Below are positions 7,002-15,229 of a stretch of DNA of 24,514 nt, piece after piece. The stretch's first letter is position 1. Each line of letters begins with the position of its first letter. The notes below the pieces were generated by a model that was not told where the DNA came from, made no database searches, and saw only the letters and a program-made list of their open reading frames with translations. Location: NCBI RefSeq assembly GCF_041583835.1, contig NZ_JBFHFC010000029.1:1-24514 (forward strand), in the 5' to 3' direction. The DNA is from Thiomicrorhabdus sp041583835. Lineage in GTDB: Bacteria; Pseudomonadota; Gammaproteobacteria; Thiomicrospirales; Thiomicrospiraceae. A program made the position numbers and the translations under genes.

Positions 7002-7397
7002 ATGAGTATGTCTGATCCAATAGCTGATATGTTAACTCGTATTCGTAATGGTCAAATGGCTGGTCATTCGAATGTTGTAATTCCTTCTTCAAAAGTAAAA
7101 TTGGCAATCGCTAAAGTACTTGCAGATGAAGGTTTCGTTTCTACATACAGCGTAAAAGAAAATGATGGTAAAGCTGAGTTATCAGTAGATCTTAAGTATT
7201 ACGAAGGTAAGCCTGTAATTGAGATGATTAAGCGTGTTAGTCGTCCAGGTCTTCGTGTATATAAGAACAAAGATGAATTGCCGGAAGTAATCGGTGGTCT
7301 AGGGATCGCTTTAATTTCAACATCAAAAGGTATTATGACTGACCGTGATGCTCGTAAATCGGGTATCGGTGGAGAAGTTATTTGCTACGTTGCATAA
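7002..7397 (+). CDS. rpsH: 30S ribosomal protein S8
   Basis: S8 is a primary 16S rRNA-binding protein of the platform and, in E. coli, the translational repressor of the spc operon. The product is 131 aa (E. coli 130). It begins MSMSDPIADMLTRIRNGQ, where a second ATG two codons in (7008) is an alternative start. The conserved ending STSKGIMTDRDARKSGIGGE is present. Confidence 0.97.
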   Translation: MSMSDPIADMLTRIRNGQMAGHSNVVIPSSKVKLAIAKVLADEGFVSTYSVKENDGKAELSVDLKYYEGKPVIEMIKRVSRPGLRVYKNKDELPEVIGGLGIALISTSKGIMTDRDARKSGIGGEVICYVA

Positions 7398-7406
7398 GGA
7401 ATTATT

Positions 7407-7940
7407 ATGTCAAGAATTGCAAAAGCCCCTGTTGTACTTCCAGCTGGTGTTGAAGTAAGTGTTAATGGTCAAACCGTTACTGTTAAAAATGGTAATGCTG
7501 CATTAACTAAAACATTCAATGATGCTGTAGAAGTTCAGCAACAAGATGGTTCTGTTTCTTTTGTTCCTGTTGACGGAATGCCAAACGGTTGGGCGCAAGC
7601 AGGTACTGCTCGTTCTATCGTTAACAACATGGTTGTTGGCGTTACTGATGGTTTTGCGAAAAAATTACAGTTGGTCGGTGTTGGTTACCGTGCAAATGCA
7701 CAAGGTAATACATTGAACTTAACTTTAGGTTTTTCTCATCCGGTTGAGCATGCAATTCCTGAAGGGATTACAGTTGAAACACCAACTCAAACTGAAATTA
7801 TTGTAAAAGGCGCTGATAAGCAACTTGTTGGTCAAGTCGCTGCTGATATCCGTGCATATCGTCCACCTGAACCTTATAAAGGTAAGGGTGTTAAGTATGC
7901 GGATGAGCGTATTTTACGTAAAGAAGCTAAGAAGAAATAA
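7407..7940 (+). CDS. rplF: 50S ribosomal protein L6
   Basis: L6 sits near the sarcin-ricin loop and the L7/L12 stalk base. The product is 177 aa, as in E. coli. The first repeat starts MSRIAKAPVVLPAGVEVSVN; the second contains LQLVGVGYRANAQGNTLNL. The family signature PEPYKGKGVKYADERI is near the C-terminus. An AAGGA ribosome binding site precedes the ATG. Confidence 0.98.
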   Translation: MSRIAKAPVVLPAGVEVSVNGQTVTVKNGNAALTKTFNDAVEVQQQDGSVSFVPVDGMPNGWAQAGTARSIVNNMVVGVTDGFAKKLQLVGVGYRANAQGNTLNLTLGFSHPVEHAIPEGITVETPTQTEIIVKGADKQLVGQVAADIRAYRPPEPYKGKGVKYADERILRKEAKKK

Positions 7941-7954
7941 GGCTGGAAGTAAGT

Positions 7955-8308
7955 ATGGATAAGAAAGCAGCCCGTCTTCGTAGAGCTAAGAAAACAAGAG
8001 CAAAAATCTCTGAGTTAGGAATGCCACGTTTGTGTGTATATCGTACTTCTCAGCATATTTATGCTCAGCTAATTTCAGCAAATGGTGCTGAAGTTATTGC
8101 GTCAAGCTCTACTGTACAAGCGGACATTAAAAAAGAAGTCAGCAACACTGGTAATAAAGAAGCTGCTCAAATTGTTGGTAAAACCATTGCTGAAAAAGCA
8201 AAGGCAGCAGGTGTAACTAAGGTTGCATTTGACCGTTCTGGTTTCAAGTATCATGGACGTATACAACAGTTAGCAGACTCAGCCCGTGAAAACGGTCTTG
8301 AATTTTAA
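7955..8308 (+). CDS. rplR: 50S ribosomal protein L18
   Basis: L18 binds 5S rRNA together with L5 and L25. The product is 117 aa, as in E. coli, with a basic N-terminal arm (KKAARLRRAKKTRAKI), PRLCVYRTSQHIYAQLI, and the conserved C-terminal FDRSGFKYHGRIQQLADSAR. It is 14 bases from rplF and 14 from rpsE, as expected for an operon gene. Confidence 0.98.
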   Translation: MDKKAARLRRAKKTRAKISELGMPRLCVYRTSQHIYAQLISANGAEVIASSSTVQADIKKEVSNTGNKEAAQIVGKTIAEKAKAAGVTKVAFDRSGFKYHGRIQQLADSARENGLEF

Positions 8309-8322
8309 AAGAAGGATTAATT

Positions 8323-8832
8323 ATGTCTTCACGTGAATTACAAGATGGACAAGATGGTCTAGTTGAAAAACTAGTATCAGTTCGCCGTGTTGCTAAAGTT
8401 GTAAAAGGTGGTCGTGTATTCGCATTCTCCGCACTAGCAGTTGTTGGTGACGGTGAAGGGCGTGTTGGTTACGGAAGTGGTAAAGCCAGTGAAGTACCGG
8501 TCGCGATTAAAAAAGCAATGGAAAAAGCACGTCGCAACATGAAAGATGTGCCACTAAATAACGGTACACTTCAGTATCCAATCAACTATAAGCAAGGTGC
8601 TGCGAACATCGTAATGCTACCTGCTTCTGATGGTACTGGTGTAATCGCCGGTGGTGCAATGCGTGCAGTTCTAGAAGCTGCAGGTGTTAAAAACGTTTTA
8701 TCAAAATGTGTAGGGACAACTCGCCCGGTTAACGTTGTACGTAGTACAGTAAATGCGTTGACTAGCATGAGCAGCCCTGAACAGATCGCAGCTAAGCGTG
8801 GTAAAACTCTAGAAGAAATTTTAGGTGAATAA
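8323..8832 (+). CDS. rpsE: 30S ribosomal protein S5
   Basis: S5 helps form the mRNA entry tunnel and affects decoding accuracy. The product is 169 aa (E. coli 167). It has a dsRBD-like N-terminal domain with VRRVAKVVKGGRVFAFSALA and GYGSGKASEVPVAIKKAMEK, then a C-terminal domain with GVIAGGAMRAVLEAAGVKNV. The stop at 8830-8832 is one base before the rpmD ATG. Confidence 0.98.
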   Translation: MSSRELQDGQDGLVEKLVSVRRVAKVVKGGRVFAFSALAVVGDGEGRVGYGSGKASEVPVAIKKAMEKARRNMKDVPLNNGTLQYPINYKQGAANIVMLPASDGTGVIAGGAMRAVLEAAGVKNVLSKCVGTTRPVNVVRSTVNALTSMSSPEQIAAKRGKTLEEILGE

Positions 8833-8833
8833 G

Positions 8834-9022
8834 ATGTCAGATAAGAAATATGTAAAAGTGACACTGGTAAAGAGCAAGATCGGCCGTTTACCAGCACATA
8901 GAGCATGTGTATCTGGTCTTGGTCTGAGAAAGATGCACCAAACAGTTACTGTACTTGATACTCCTGAAAATCGCGGGATGATCAACAAGGTATCCTACTT
9001 GCTAAAGGTTGAGGAAGCTTAA
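8834..9022 (+). CDS. rpmD: 50S ribosomal protein L30
   Basis: L30 is a small large-subunit protein, absent from some bacterial lineages but usual in gammaproteobacteria. From the ATG at 8834 the product is 62 aa (E. coli 59): KYVKVTLVKSKIGRLPAHRA, then GLGLRKMHQTVTVLDTPENR. An in-frame GTG at 8825 lies inside rpsE and is unlikely to be used. The ATG is one base after the rpsE stop, so the two are probably coupled. Confidence 0.96.
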   Translation: MSDKKYVKVTLVKSKIGRLPAHRACVSGLGLRKMHQTVTVLDTPENRGMINKVSYLLKVEEA

Positions 9023-9023
9023 A

Positions 9024-9458
9024 ATGCATTTAAATACTCTAAAACCAGCAGAAGGTTCTAAATCTGTTAAAAAACGTGTTGGACGCGGTCAAGGTTCTGG
9101 TTTAGGTAAAATGGGTGGACGTGGTCATAAAGGTCAAAAGTCTCGCTCAGGTGGTATGCCTAAGATCGGATTTGAAGGTGGGCAAATGCCTTTGCAGAGA
9201 AGATTGCCAAAACTTGGTTTCTCTTCTCGTAAAGCGTCTTTTACTACTGAGATTCGTTTAGATACGCTTTCTAAAGTAGAAGCCGATGTTGTCGATTTAG
9301 CTGCTCTTAAAGCGGCTGATTTGATCGGTGAAAAGATTAAATTCGTTAAAGTTGTTAACTCTGGTGAGATTACTAAAGCAGTAAAACTTTCCGGTATTAA
9401 AGCAACTGCCGGTGCCAAGGCTGCTATTGAAGCGGCTGGTGGTTCAATCGAAGATTAA
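9024..9458 (+). CDS. rplO: 50S ribosomal protein L15
   Basis: L15 is a late-assembly large-subunit protein. From the ATG at 9024 the product is 144 aa, as in E. coli; an in-frame TTG at 9009 lies inside rpmD and is rejected. The start MHLNTLKPAEGSK is typical, followed by the glycine- and arginine-rich extension RVGRGQGSGLGKMGGRGHKG. GAGGAAG within the end of rpmD serves as ribosome binding site. Confidence 0.97.
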   Translation: MHLNTLKPAEGSKSVKKRVGRGQGSGLGKMGGRGHKGQKSRSGGMPKIGFEGGQMPLQRRLPKLGFSSRKASFTTEIRLDTLSKVEADVVDLAALKAADLIGEKIKFVKVVNSGEITKAVKLSGIKATAGAKAAIEAAGGSIED

Positions 9459-9464
9459 TCAATT

Positions 9465-10775
9465 ATGAATAGTTCAATTGCATCCAACGCCATGAGTGAT
9501 CTGAAGAGCAAAATCTTTTTTGTTTTAGGTGCTCTAATTGTTTACCGTTTAGGTACGCATATCCCTGTGCCGTCAATTGATCCAGTCGCTTTGGCAGCAA
9601 TGTTTGAACAGCAAAAGGGTACTATCTTAGACATGTTTAACATGTTCTCGGGTGGCGCCCTTCAGCGTTTATCAATCTTTGCGTTGGGGATTATGCCTTA
9701 TATTTCTGCATCGATCATTATGCAGTTGTTGACGGTTGTGTCCCCTAAGTTAGAACAGCTTAAGAAAGAAGGTGAGCACGGTCGCCGTAAAATAACCCAA
9801 TATACCCGAATGGGTACGGTTGTTTTAGCTACATTCCAAGCTTTGGGTGTTGCTGTGGCACTAGAATCTCAAAACATTAATGGCATGTCCGTTGTTGTTG
9901 ATCCTGGTTTCTTATTTAAAGTTACAGCCGTAACTACATTGGTAGGTGGAACGATCTTCCTAATGTGGTTGGGTGAGCAGATTACTGAGCGTGGTATCGG
10001 TAATGGTATTTCCTTGATCATCTTCGCCGGTATCGTTGCAGGTTTACCTTCAGCTTTAGGCGGTACGTTCGAACAAGTAAATACAGGTGCTATGCACGCT
10101 ATCACTGTATTTGTTCTGCTTGCTTTGATTTTTGCAGTAATTGCATTTGTCGTGTTTGTGGAAAGGGGGCAGCGTCGCATTCCCGTTCACTATGCGCAAA
10201 AGATGCGTGGGCGTAAGCTTTATGGTGGCCAAGAGAGCCATCTGCCTTTGAAATTAAATATGGCAGGTGTTATCCCACCAATTTTTGCATCTAGTATTAT
10301 TCTATTCCCTGCAACGCTAGGTGGATGGTTTGGTACTGCGGAAAATATGGGTTGGTTGAAAGACATCGCTACCACTTTGTCTCCAGGGCAGCCTCTATAT
10401 ATTCTTTTGTATGCATTGGCGATTATCTTTTTCTGTTTCTTTTATACCGCGATTGTTTTCAATCCGAATGAAACGGCTGATAATTTGAGAAAATCAGGTG
10501 CTTATTTACCTGGTATTCGTCCAGGTCCACAAACTGCTAGACATATTGATGGCATCATGGGGAGATTAACTCTTGCCGGTGCAATCTATATTACGGCTGT
10601 TTGTTTGTTGCCAGAATTTTTAATTCTTTACTGGAATGTTCCTTTCTATTTTGGAGGTACATCATTGCTGATTATTGTGATTGTAGTTATGGATTTCATG
10701 ACTCAAGTTCAAGCACAAATGCAATCTACCCAGTATGAAGGCATGATGAAAAAAGCAAAATTAAAAGGAAAATAA
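9465..10775 (+). CDS. secY: Preprotein translocase subunit SecY
   Basis: SecY is the ten-helix channel of the Sec translocon, through which proteins cross or enter the inner membrane. The product is 436 aa (E. coli 443). Visible landmarks are the first helix ending in GTHIPVPSIDP, the plug and TM2 region FSGGALQRLSIFALGIMPYI, the cytoplasmic loop RRIPVHYAQKMRGRKLYGGQ used in ribosome and SecA binding, and the loop RPGPQTARHIDGIMGRLTLA. The ribosome binding site is weak; a second ATG in frame at 9492 is possible but less likely. It is the last gene of the spc operon, and rpmJ does not follow it. Confidence 0.97.
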   Translation: MNSSIASNAMSDLKSKIFFVLGALIVYRLGTHIPVPSIDPVALAAMFEQQKGTILDMFNMFSGGALQRLSIFALGIMPYISASIIMQLLTVVSPKLEQLKKEGEHGRRKITQYTRMGTVVLATFQALGVAVALESQNINGMSVVVDPGFLFKVTAVTTLVGGTIFLMWLGEQITERGIGNGISLIIFAGIVAGLPSALGGTFEQVNTGAMHAITVFVLLALIFAVIAFVVFVERGQRRIPVHYAQKMRGRKLYGGQESHLPLKLNMAGVIPPIFASSIILFPATLGGWFGTAENMGWLKDIATTLSPGQPLYILLYALAIIFFCFFYTAIVFNPNETADNLRKSGAYLPGIRPGPQTARHIDGIMGRLTLAGAIYITAVCLLPEFLILYWNVPFYFGGTSLLIIVIVVMDFMTQVQAQMQSTQYEGMMKKAKLKGK

Positions 10776-10826
10776 CTTCAACTACTTATTGTTGTTATTT
10801 ATCTAGTATTTGACATGAAAAACAAG

Positions 10827-10832
10827 TATAAT
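10827..10832 (+). promoter_or_regulatory. Proposed -10 box of the alpha operon promoter
   Basis: A perfect TATAAT lies 40 bases before rpsM in the only gap of this part of the cluster. A perfect TTGACA (10810-10815) is upstream, but with only 11 bases between the hexamers instead of 16-18. At 17-base spacing the -35 position reads TAGTAT, a poor match. A promoter is likely here from context, but which -35 it uses is unclear. Confidence 0.5.
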
Positions 10833-10872
10833 GCTCTGTTTTTCAGTAGATGGAATTTAAGGGAGCGTCAAA

Positions 10873-11229
10873 ATGGCTCGTATTGCCGGCGTAAACATAC
10901 CAGTTAACAAGCATGTTGTGATTGGGTTGACTTCAATCTACGGGATTGGGTCGACTACTTCTAAAGCAATTTGCGAAGCGGTTAACTTGGATCCAACCAC
11001 TAAGGTTAGAGAACTAACTGAAGATCAGTTAGAAGCACTTCGTTCAGAAGTAACAAAATTTAAAATTGAAGGTGATTTGCGACGTGATGTCTCTATGAAC
11101 ATTAAGCGTTTAATGGACATGGGATGTTACCGTGGAATTCGTCACCGTCGTAGTCTGCCTTTACGTGGACAACGTACAAAAACTAATGCACGTACTCGTA
11201 AAGGTCCTGTAAGACCGATTAAGAGATAA
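10873..11229 (+). CDS. rpsM: 30S ribosomal protein S13
   Basis: S13 lies in the head of the small subunit and forms bridges with L5. The product is 118 aa, as in E. coli, starting MARIAGVNIPVNKHVVIGLT, with YRGIRHRRSLPLRGQRTKTN and a basic tail PVRPIKR that reaches the P site. An AAGGGAG ribosome binding site precedes the ATG. It opens the alpha operon. In E. coli S4 represses this operon through a pseudoknot in the leader; the leader here would be only about 35 nt, and I see no obvious counterpart. Confidence 0.98.
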   Translation: MARIAGVNIPVNKHVVIGLTSIYGIGSTTSKAICEAVNLDPTTKVRELTEDQLEALRSEVTKFKIEGDLRRDVSMNIKRLMDMGCYRGIRHRRSLPLRGQRTKTNARTRKGPVRPIKR

Positions 11230-11250
11230 CGCATAATTGCGAGAGTAGAT

Positions 11251-11640
11251 ATGGCAAAAGCAAATTCGCGTGTTAAAAAGAAAGTAAAACATGTTGTTAC
11301 TGATGCGGTTGCGCATGTTCATGCAACTTTCAATAATACCATTGTAACGATTACTGATCGTCAAGGTAACACACTGTGTTGGGCAACTTCAGGTGGAAGT
11401 GGTTTCCGCGGATCACGTAAAAGTACCCCATTTGCTGCACAGGTTGCAGCTGAGAGAGCTGGTCAAATGGCTCACGACTATGGTGTGAAGAATATGGAAG
11501 TTATGGTTAAAGGTCCAGGACCTGGTCGTGACTCAGCTGTTCGCGGTTTACATAGTGCTGGTTTCAAGATTACGGCTATTGCTGACGTAACTCCGATCCC
11601 ACACAACGGATGCCGACCACCTAAGAAACGTCGCGTTTAA
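11251..11640 (+). CDS. rpsK: 30S ribosomal protein S11
   Basis: S11 forms the platform of the small subunit near the E site and the anti-Shine-Dalgarno region. The product is 129 aa, as in E. coli. It contains DAVAHVHATFNNTIVTITDR, SGGSGFRGSRKSTPFAAQVA and the conserved C-terminus DVTPIPHNGCRPPKKRRV. It carries no visible oddity. Confidence 0.98.
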   Translation: MAKANSRVKKKVKHVVTDAVAHVHATFNNTIVTITDRQGNTLCWATSGGSGFRGSRKSTPFAAQVAAERAGQMAHDYGVKNMEVMVKGPGPGRDSAVRGLHSAGFKITAIADVTPIPHNGCRPPKKRRV

Positions 11641-11654
11641 TATTTGAGGTAAAC

Positions 11655-12275
11655 ATGGCTAGATATATTGGACCAAAGTGTAAACTTGCACGTCGTGAAG
11701 GTACTGATTTATTTTTGAAGAGTGGTGTTCGTAGCATCGATTCAAAATGTAAAATCGATCAACTACCTGGTCAACACGGTGCAGGTCGTAAGCGTGTAAC
11801 TGAATATGGTTTACAGTTACGTGAGAAACAAAAAGTACGTCGTATGTATGGTGTGCTAGAGAAGAAATTCCGTCTTTATTATAAAGAAGCGGATCGTCGT
11901 AAGGGTTCAACAGGTGTTAACTTGTTGCAGATCCTAGAAAGCCGTTTGGATAACGTTGTTTATCGTATGGGCTTTGCTTCTACACGTTCTGAAGCACGTC
12001 AGTTAGTTTCTCATAAAGCAATTTTAGTAAATGGTCAAACTGTTAACATTCCTTCTTATGAGGTTTCTGCGGGTGACACAATTACTATTAGAGAAAAGGC
12101 TCGTAACCAGTCTCGTATCGCATCTGCGCTAGAACTAAATGCGCAAACAGGTACAGTTGGTTGGGTTGAAGTCGACAGTTCGAAATTTGAAGGTATCTTT
12201 AAATCTGTACCTGATCGTTCTGACTTGTCTGCAGATATTTCAGAAAACCTAATTGTCGAGCTTTACTCTAAGTAA
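11655..12275 (+). CDS. rpsD: 30S ribosomal protein S4
   Basis: S4 nucleates assembly of the 5' domain of 16S rRNA and, in E. coli, represses the alpha operon; it also has NusA-like antitermination activity there. The product is 206 aa, as in E. coli. It starts MARYIGPKCKLARREGTDLF, followed by an S4 RNA-binding domain with LESRLDNVVYRMGFASTRSE and ARQLVSHKAILVNG. It lies 14 bases after rpsK and 25 before rpoA. Confidence 0.98.
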   Translation: MARYIGPKCKLARREGTDLFLKSGVRSIDSKCKIDQLPGQHGAGRKRVTEYGLQLREKQKVRRMYGVLEKKFRLYYKEADRRKGSTGVNLLQILESRLDNVVYRMGFASTRSEARQLVSHKAILVNGQTVNIPSYEVSAGDTITIREKARNQSRIASALELNAQTGTVGWVEVDSSKFEGIFKSVPDRSDLSADISENLIVELYSK

Positions 12276-12300
12276 TACATTCAAACGGAGATAACTTCTA

Positions 12301-13287
12301 ATGCAAGAGATGTTAGAACAGCTGTTAACACCTCGTTTAGTTGATATTCAAAGACGATCGGATTTTCATAGCCGTGTGACTCTGGAGCCTCTTGAAAGAG
12401 GTTTCGGTCATACGCTTGGTAATGCGTTACGTCGTATATTATTATCTTCTATGCCAGGTGCTGCGATTGTAGAAACTCAAATTGATGGTGTTTTACACGA
12501 ATATTCATCAATTGAGGGTGTGAGGGAAGATGTTTTAGAAATTCTTCTTAACCTAAAAGAAGTTTCTGTAAAACTCAACGCAAAAAACAGTGCAGAATTG
12601 ACTTTACATAAAAAAGGACCAGCAGTTGTTCGTGCATCAGACATTGAAGTTGATCATGATGTAGAAATTGCAAATCCTGATCACATCATTGCGCATGTGA
12701 GTGAAGGTGCTGAATTAAACATGAAGTTAAAAGTAGAGACAGGTATCGGTTACCGCCCTGCTCTACAATCAGATACTGAATCAACACAGATCGGAAGTTT
12801 GAAACTAGATGCTAGTTTTAGTCCGGTTCATACCGTTAGTTATGAAGTGCAAAACGCACGTGTTGAACAGCGTACTGATTTAGATAAGTTGATCATTGAT
12901 GTTGTAACGGACGGAACTTTAGATCCTGAAGATGCAATTAAGCAAGCAGCAACCGTATTGCATTATCAATTGAATGCATTTGTTGATTTGAAACATAAAG
13001 AAGTTGCCGCTCCTGAAGAAGAAGAGAATGAATTCGATCCTATCTTCTTGCAGCCTGTTGATGATTTGGAACTTACTGTTCGTTCAGCAAACTGTTTAAA
13101 AGCGGAACAAATTTACTACATTGGTGATTTAGTACAACGTTCTGAAACTCATTTGCTAAAAACACCAAATCTAGGTAAGAAGTCTCTGCAAGAAATTAAA
13201 GATGTTCTTGCGCAAAGAGGTTTGAGCTTAGGTACTAAATTAGAAAACTGGCCACCAGCAAGCTTGGTGAGCAAAGAGTCAGTATAA
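12301..13287 (+). CDS. rpoA: RNA polymerase subunit alpha
   Basis: The alpha dimer is the assembly platform for beta and beta', and its C-terminal domain contacts UP elements and activators. The product is 328 aa (E. coli 329). The N-terminal domain (about 1-235) has ERGFGHTLGNALRRILLSSM. An acidic linker (EEEENEFDP) leads to the C-terminal domain (about 250-320) with VRSANCLKAEQIYYIGDL, which includes the DNA-contacting arginine, and the helix-hairpin-helix TPNLGKKSLQEIKDVL. A GGAG ribosome binding site precedes the ATG. Confidence 0.98.
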   Translation: MQEMLEQLLTPRLVDIQRRSDFHSRVTLEPLERGFGHTLGNALRRILLSSMPGAAIVETQIDGVLHEYSSIEGVREDVLEILLNLKEVSVKLNAKNSAELTLHKKGPAVVRASDIEVDHDVEIANPDHIIAHVSEGAELNMKLKVETGIGYRPALQSDTESTQIGSLKLDASFSPVHTVSYEVQNARVEQRTDLDKLIIDVVTDGTLDPEDAIKQAATVLHYQLNAFVDLKHKEVAAPEEEENEFDPIFLQPVDDLELTVRSANCLKAEQIYYIGDLVQRSETHLLKTPNLGKKSLQEIKDVLAQRGLSLGTKLENWPPASLVSKESV

Positions 13288-13302
13288 TATAAGGAAGCTA
13301 TC

Positions 13303-13689
13303 ATGCGTCATGGTAAAACTGGTCGTAAGTTAAATCGTAATAGCTCACACCGTAAGGCAATGTTTAAAAACATGTCTGCTTCACTTTTTGAACATGAAGT
13401 GATTCGTACAACGGTTGCTAAGGCTAAAGAACTTCGTAGAGTTGCTGAGCCTTTGATTACACTTGCAAAAAATGACAGTGTACATAATCGTCGTACCGCT
13501 TTTTCACGTTTAGGTGATAAAGCTGCGGTTGGCAAGTTGTTCTCTGAGCTTGGTCCACGTTACCAAGCTCGTCCAGGTGGATATATCCGTATTTTGAAAT
13601 GCGGTTCACGTCCTGGTGATAACGCGCCTATGGCTATCGTTGAATTAGTAGATCGTCCTGTAGCGGACACTGCTTCTTCTGCGGAATAA
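13303..13689 (+). CDS. rplQ: 50S ribosomal protein L17
   Basis: L17 is at the exit-tunnel side of the large subunit. The product is 128 aa (E. coli 127), starting MRHGKTGRKLNRNSSHRKAM, with FEHEVIRTTVAKAKELRRVA and a C-terminal GGYIRILKCGSRPGDNAPMA. It closes the alpha operon and the whole supercluster; a strong terminator begins 17 bases after its stop. Confidence 0.98.
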   Translation: MRHGKTGRKLNRNSSHRKAMFKNMSASLFEHEVIRTTVAKAKELRRVAEPLITLAKNDSVHNRRTAFSRLGDKAAVGKLFSELGPRYQARPGGYIRILKCGSRPGDNAPMAIVELVDRPVADTASSAE

Positions 13690-13705
13690 GCTGTTACGTA
13701 AAAAT

Positions 13706-13734
13706 AAAAAAAGCCGGTTTATCCGGCTTTTTTT
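13706..13734 (+). terminator. Intrinsic terminator after rplQ
   Basis: A GCCGG/CCGGC stem (13713-13717, 13723-13727) with a 5-base loop is flanked by seven A upstream and seven T downstream, which can extend the pairing. It marks the end of the alpha operon. The tatD ATG is only 14 bases further on, so tatD needs read-through or a promoter overlapping this hairpin. The A and T runs make it usable on both strands. Confidence 0.93.
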
Positions 13735-13747
13735 ATGTCTGAAATAT

Positions 13748-14491
13748 ATGATTATCGATACTCATTGCCACCTTACTTCACTATCGTCTTCGGCTTTAAA
13801 TGAACAGCTGAATCCGGAACATCTGTATCTGACTATGGGAACGCATGTTTCCGACTGGCCTGACGTAATCCATTTAAGTAAAACGTATTCGAATGTGTTT
13901 TCTGCCTTAGGTTTACATCCTTGGTATGTAACTGAAGAATATGAATCGGAATTAGAGACTCTCCAACAGCAGTTATTAGAAAGTACACCGACTGCCATTG
14001 GTGAAATTGGTTTGGATTTTTCACCCGATCACAATGCCACACGAAAATTTCAGTTGGATGCGTTTGAATGCCAATTAAAGTTTGCTTTAGAATACGACCT
14101 TCCTGTTTCGTTACATGTTTATAAAGCTCATAATGAAACGATCGAGCTTTTAAAGCGCTATCCGGTCAGAGGGGTGGTACATAGTTTGGGTTGTAGCGTA
14201 CAGTTAGCTCGTCAGTACGTCGATTTAGGGTTTAAATTTGGAGTGAATGCCATCTTGGCAAGGGATAACGCAAGACGTTACCATGAGCTTGTAAGAGAGT
14301 TTGGATTGGAATGCGTTGTACTGGAAACAGACTCACCGAATATTCGTTTGCCTGCAGTGTCCGAAACGAACCTTGCGGACATACTGCAAGTAGTGAATGC
14401 CGTGTCTGAGATTACCGGTAGCACTGCTTTAGAGGTTGTAAAACGTACGGAAGCAAATGCGAATCAAATCTTTCATTTTTTAAAGGATTAA
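13748..14491 (+). CDS. tatD: TatD-family metal-dependent hydrolase (DNase)
   Basis: TatD-family enzymes are TIM-barrel metal-dependent nucleases; E. coli TatD is a 3'-5' exonuclease linked to DNA repair and DNA turnover. The product is 247 aa, near the family norm of 250-265. The full set of metal ligands is visible: H6 and H8 (THCH), E86 (GEIGLD), H123 (SLHV), H145 (VVHS) and D195 (ETDSP). GLHPW at 55-59 is also typical. Several paralogues exist (TatD, YcfH, YjjV); the sequence alone does not tell which this is, so the symbol denotes the family. No clear promoter or strong ribosome binding site precedes it. Confidence 0.88.
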   Translation: MIIDTHCHLTSLSSSALNEQLNPEHLYLTMGTHVSDWPDVIHLSKTYSNVFSALGLHPWYVTEEYESELETLQQQLLESTPTAIGEIGLDFSPDHNATRKFQLDAFECQLKFALEYDLPVSLHVYKAHNETIELLKRYPVRGVVHSLGCSVQLARQYVDLGFKFGVNAILARDNARRYHELVREFGLECVVLETDSPNIRLPAVSETNLADILQVVNAVSEITGSTALEVVKRTEANANQIFHFLKD

Positions 14492-14494
14492 TAT

Positions 14495-15229
14495 ATGTCA
14501 GCACTGTTTGAACGCAGTTTGTTGGTTTTTGAGCAGGTTGGTATCGACAAGCTTATGCAGTCGCATGTACTGGTTGCCGGTGTCGGCGGCGTCGGTGGAT
14601 TTGTGATTGAAGCGCTGGCACGTGCCGGAGTCGGCCAATTGACCATCATTGATCATGATGATGTCAGTCCTTCCAATTTAAATCGACAAATCATCGCTCT
14701 TAATTCGACCGTCGGTATGAATAAGGCGGAAGTGATGAAGAGGCGTATAGAGGATATCAACCCTCACTGTATCGTTAACATCAGCAAGGAGTTCATACGT
14801 CCGGACGATATGGATGCTTTATTGACGGGTGATTACGATTATGTGGTGGACGCAATCGACAGTTTGAACTGTAAGGTCGCTTTAGTCGCTACGGCGGTCA
14901 ATAAAGGATTGCGTGTTGCTTCCAGTATGGGGGCCGGAAGACGAATCGATCCGAGCAAAATCGAGTTGGCCGATATTTCAAAAACTCACGGCTGTGCATT
15001 GGCCCGTAATATGCGTCAACGTTTAAAAAAACAGGGTATCAAAAAAGGGGTGATGACGGTGTTTTCCAAAGAATCGCCTAAAGATCCAGGTCCAATGGAA
15101 GAAATCTGTGGTGCGCGCGGCCGCGTCGTAAACGGTACCGCGAGTTATATGCCGGGAATTTTCGGGCTTATGTTGGCAGGCTACGTCATTCAGAAATTGG
15201 TCGAAGGTGCCGACAAGAGTTGTCAATAA
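14495..15229 (+). CDS. tcdA: tRNA threonylcarbamoyladenosine dehydratase
   Basis: TcdA (CsdL, YgdL) is an E1-like enzyme that uses ATP to cyclise t6A37 of tRNA into ct6A. The product is 244 aa (E. coli about 268). The ThiF-type Rossmann fold shows GVGGVGG (29-35), DHDDVSPSNLNRQ (53-65) with the ATP-binding asparagine and arginine, and VVDAIDS. The C-terminal half has the family's ICGARGRVVNGTASYMPGIF. AAAGGA upstream is the ribosome binding site. It begins 3 bases after tatD, so the two are co-transcribed. It lacks the E1 catalytic-cysteine domain, as expected for this family. Confidence 0.92.
   Translation: MSALFERSLLVFEQVGIDKLMQSHVLVAGVGGVGGFVIEALARAGVGQLTIIDHDDVSPSNLNRQIIALNSTVGMNKAEVMKRRIEDINPHCIVNISKEFIRPDDMDALLTGDYDYVVDAIDSLNCKVALVATAVNKGLRVASSMGAGRRIDPSKIELADISKTHGCALARNMRQRLKKQGIKKGVMTVFSKESPKDPGPMEEICGARGRVVNGTASYMPGIFGLMLAGYVIQKLVEGADKSCQ

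Noticed and set aside
10781..10796. Possible terminator after secY (CAAC...GTTG)
   Set aside because: The stem is only 4-5 weak pairs without a proper T run.
13308..14042. Antisense frames under rplQ and tatD
   Set aside because: Their sequences have no domain resemblance and they lie opposite genes with clear function.
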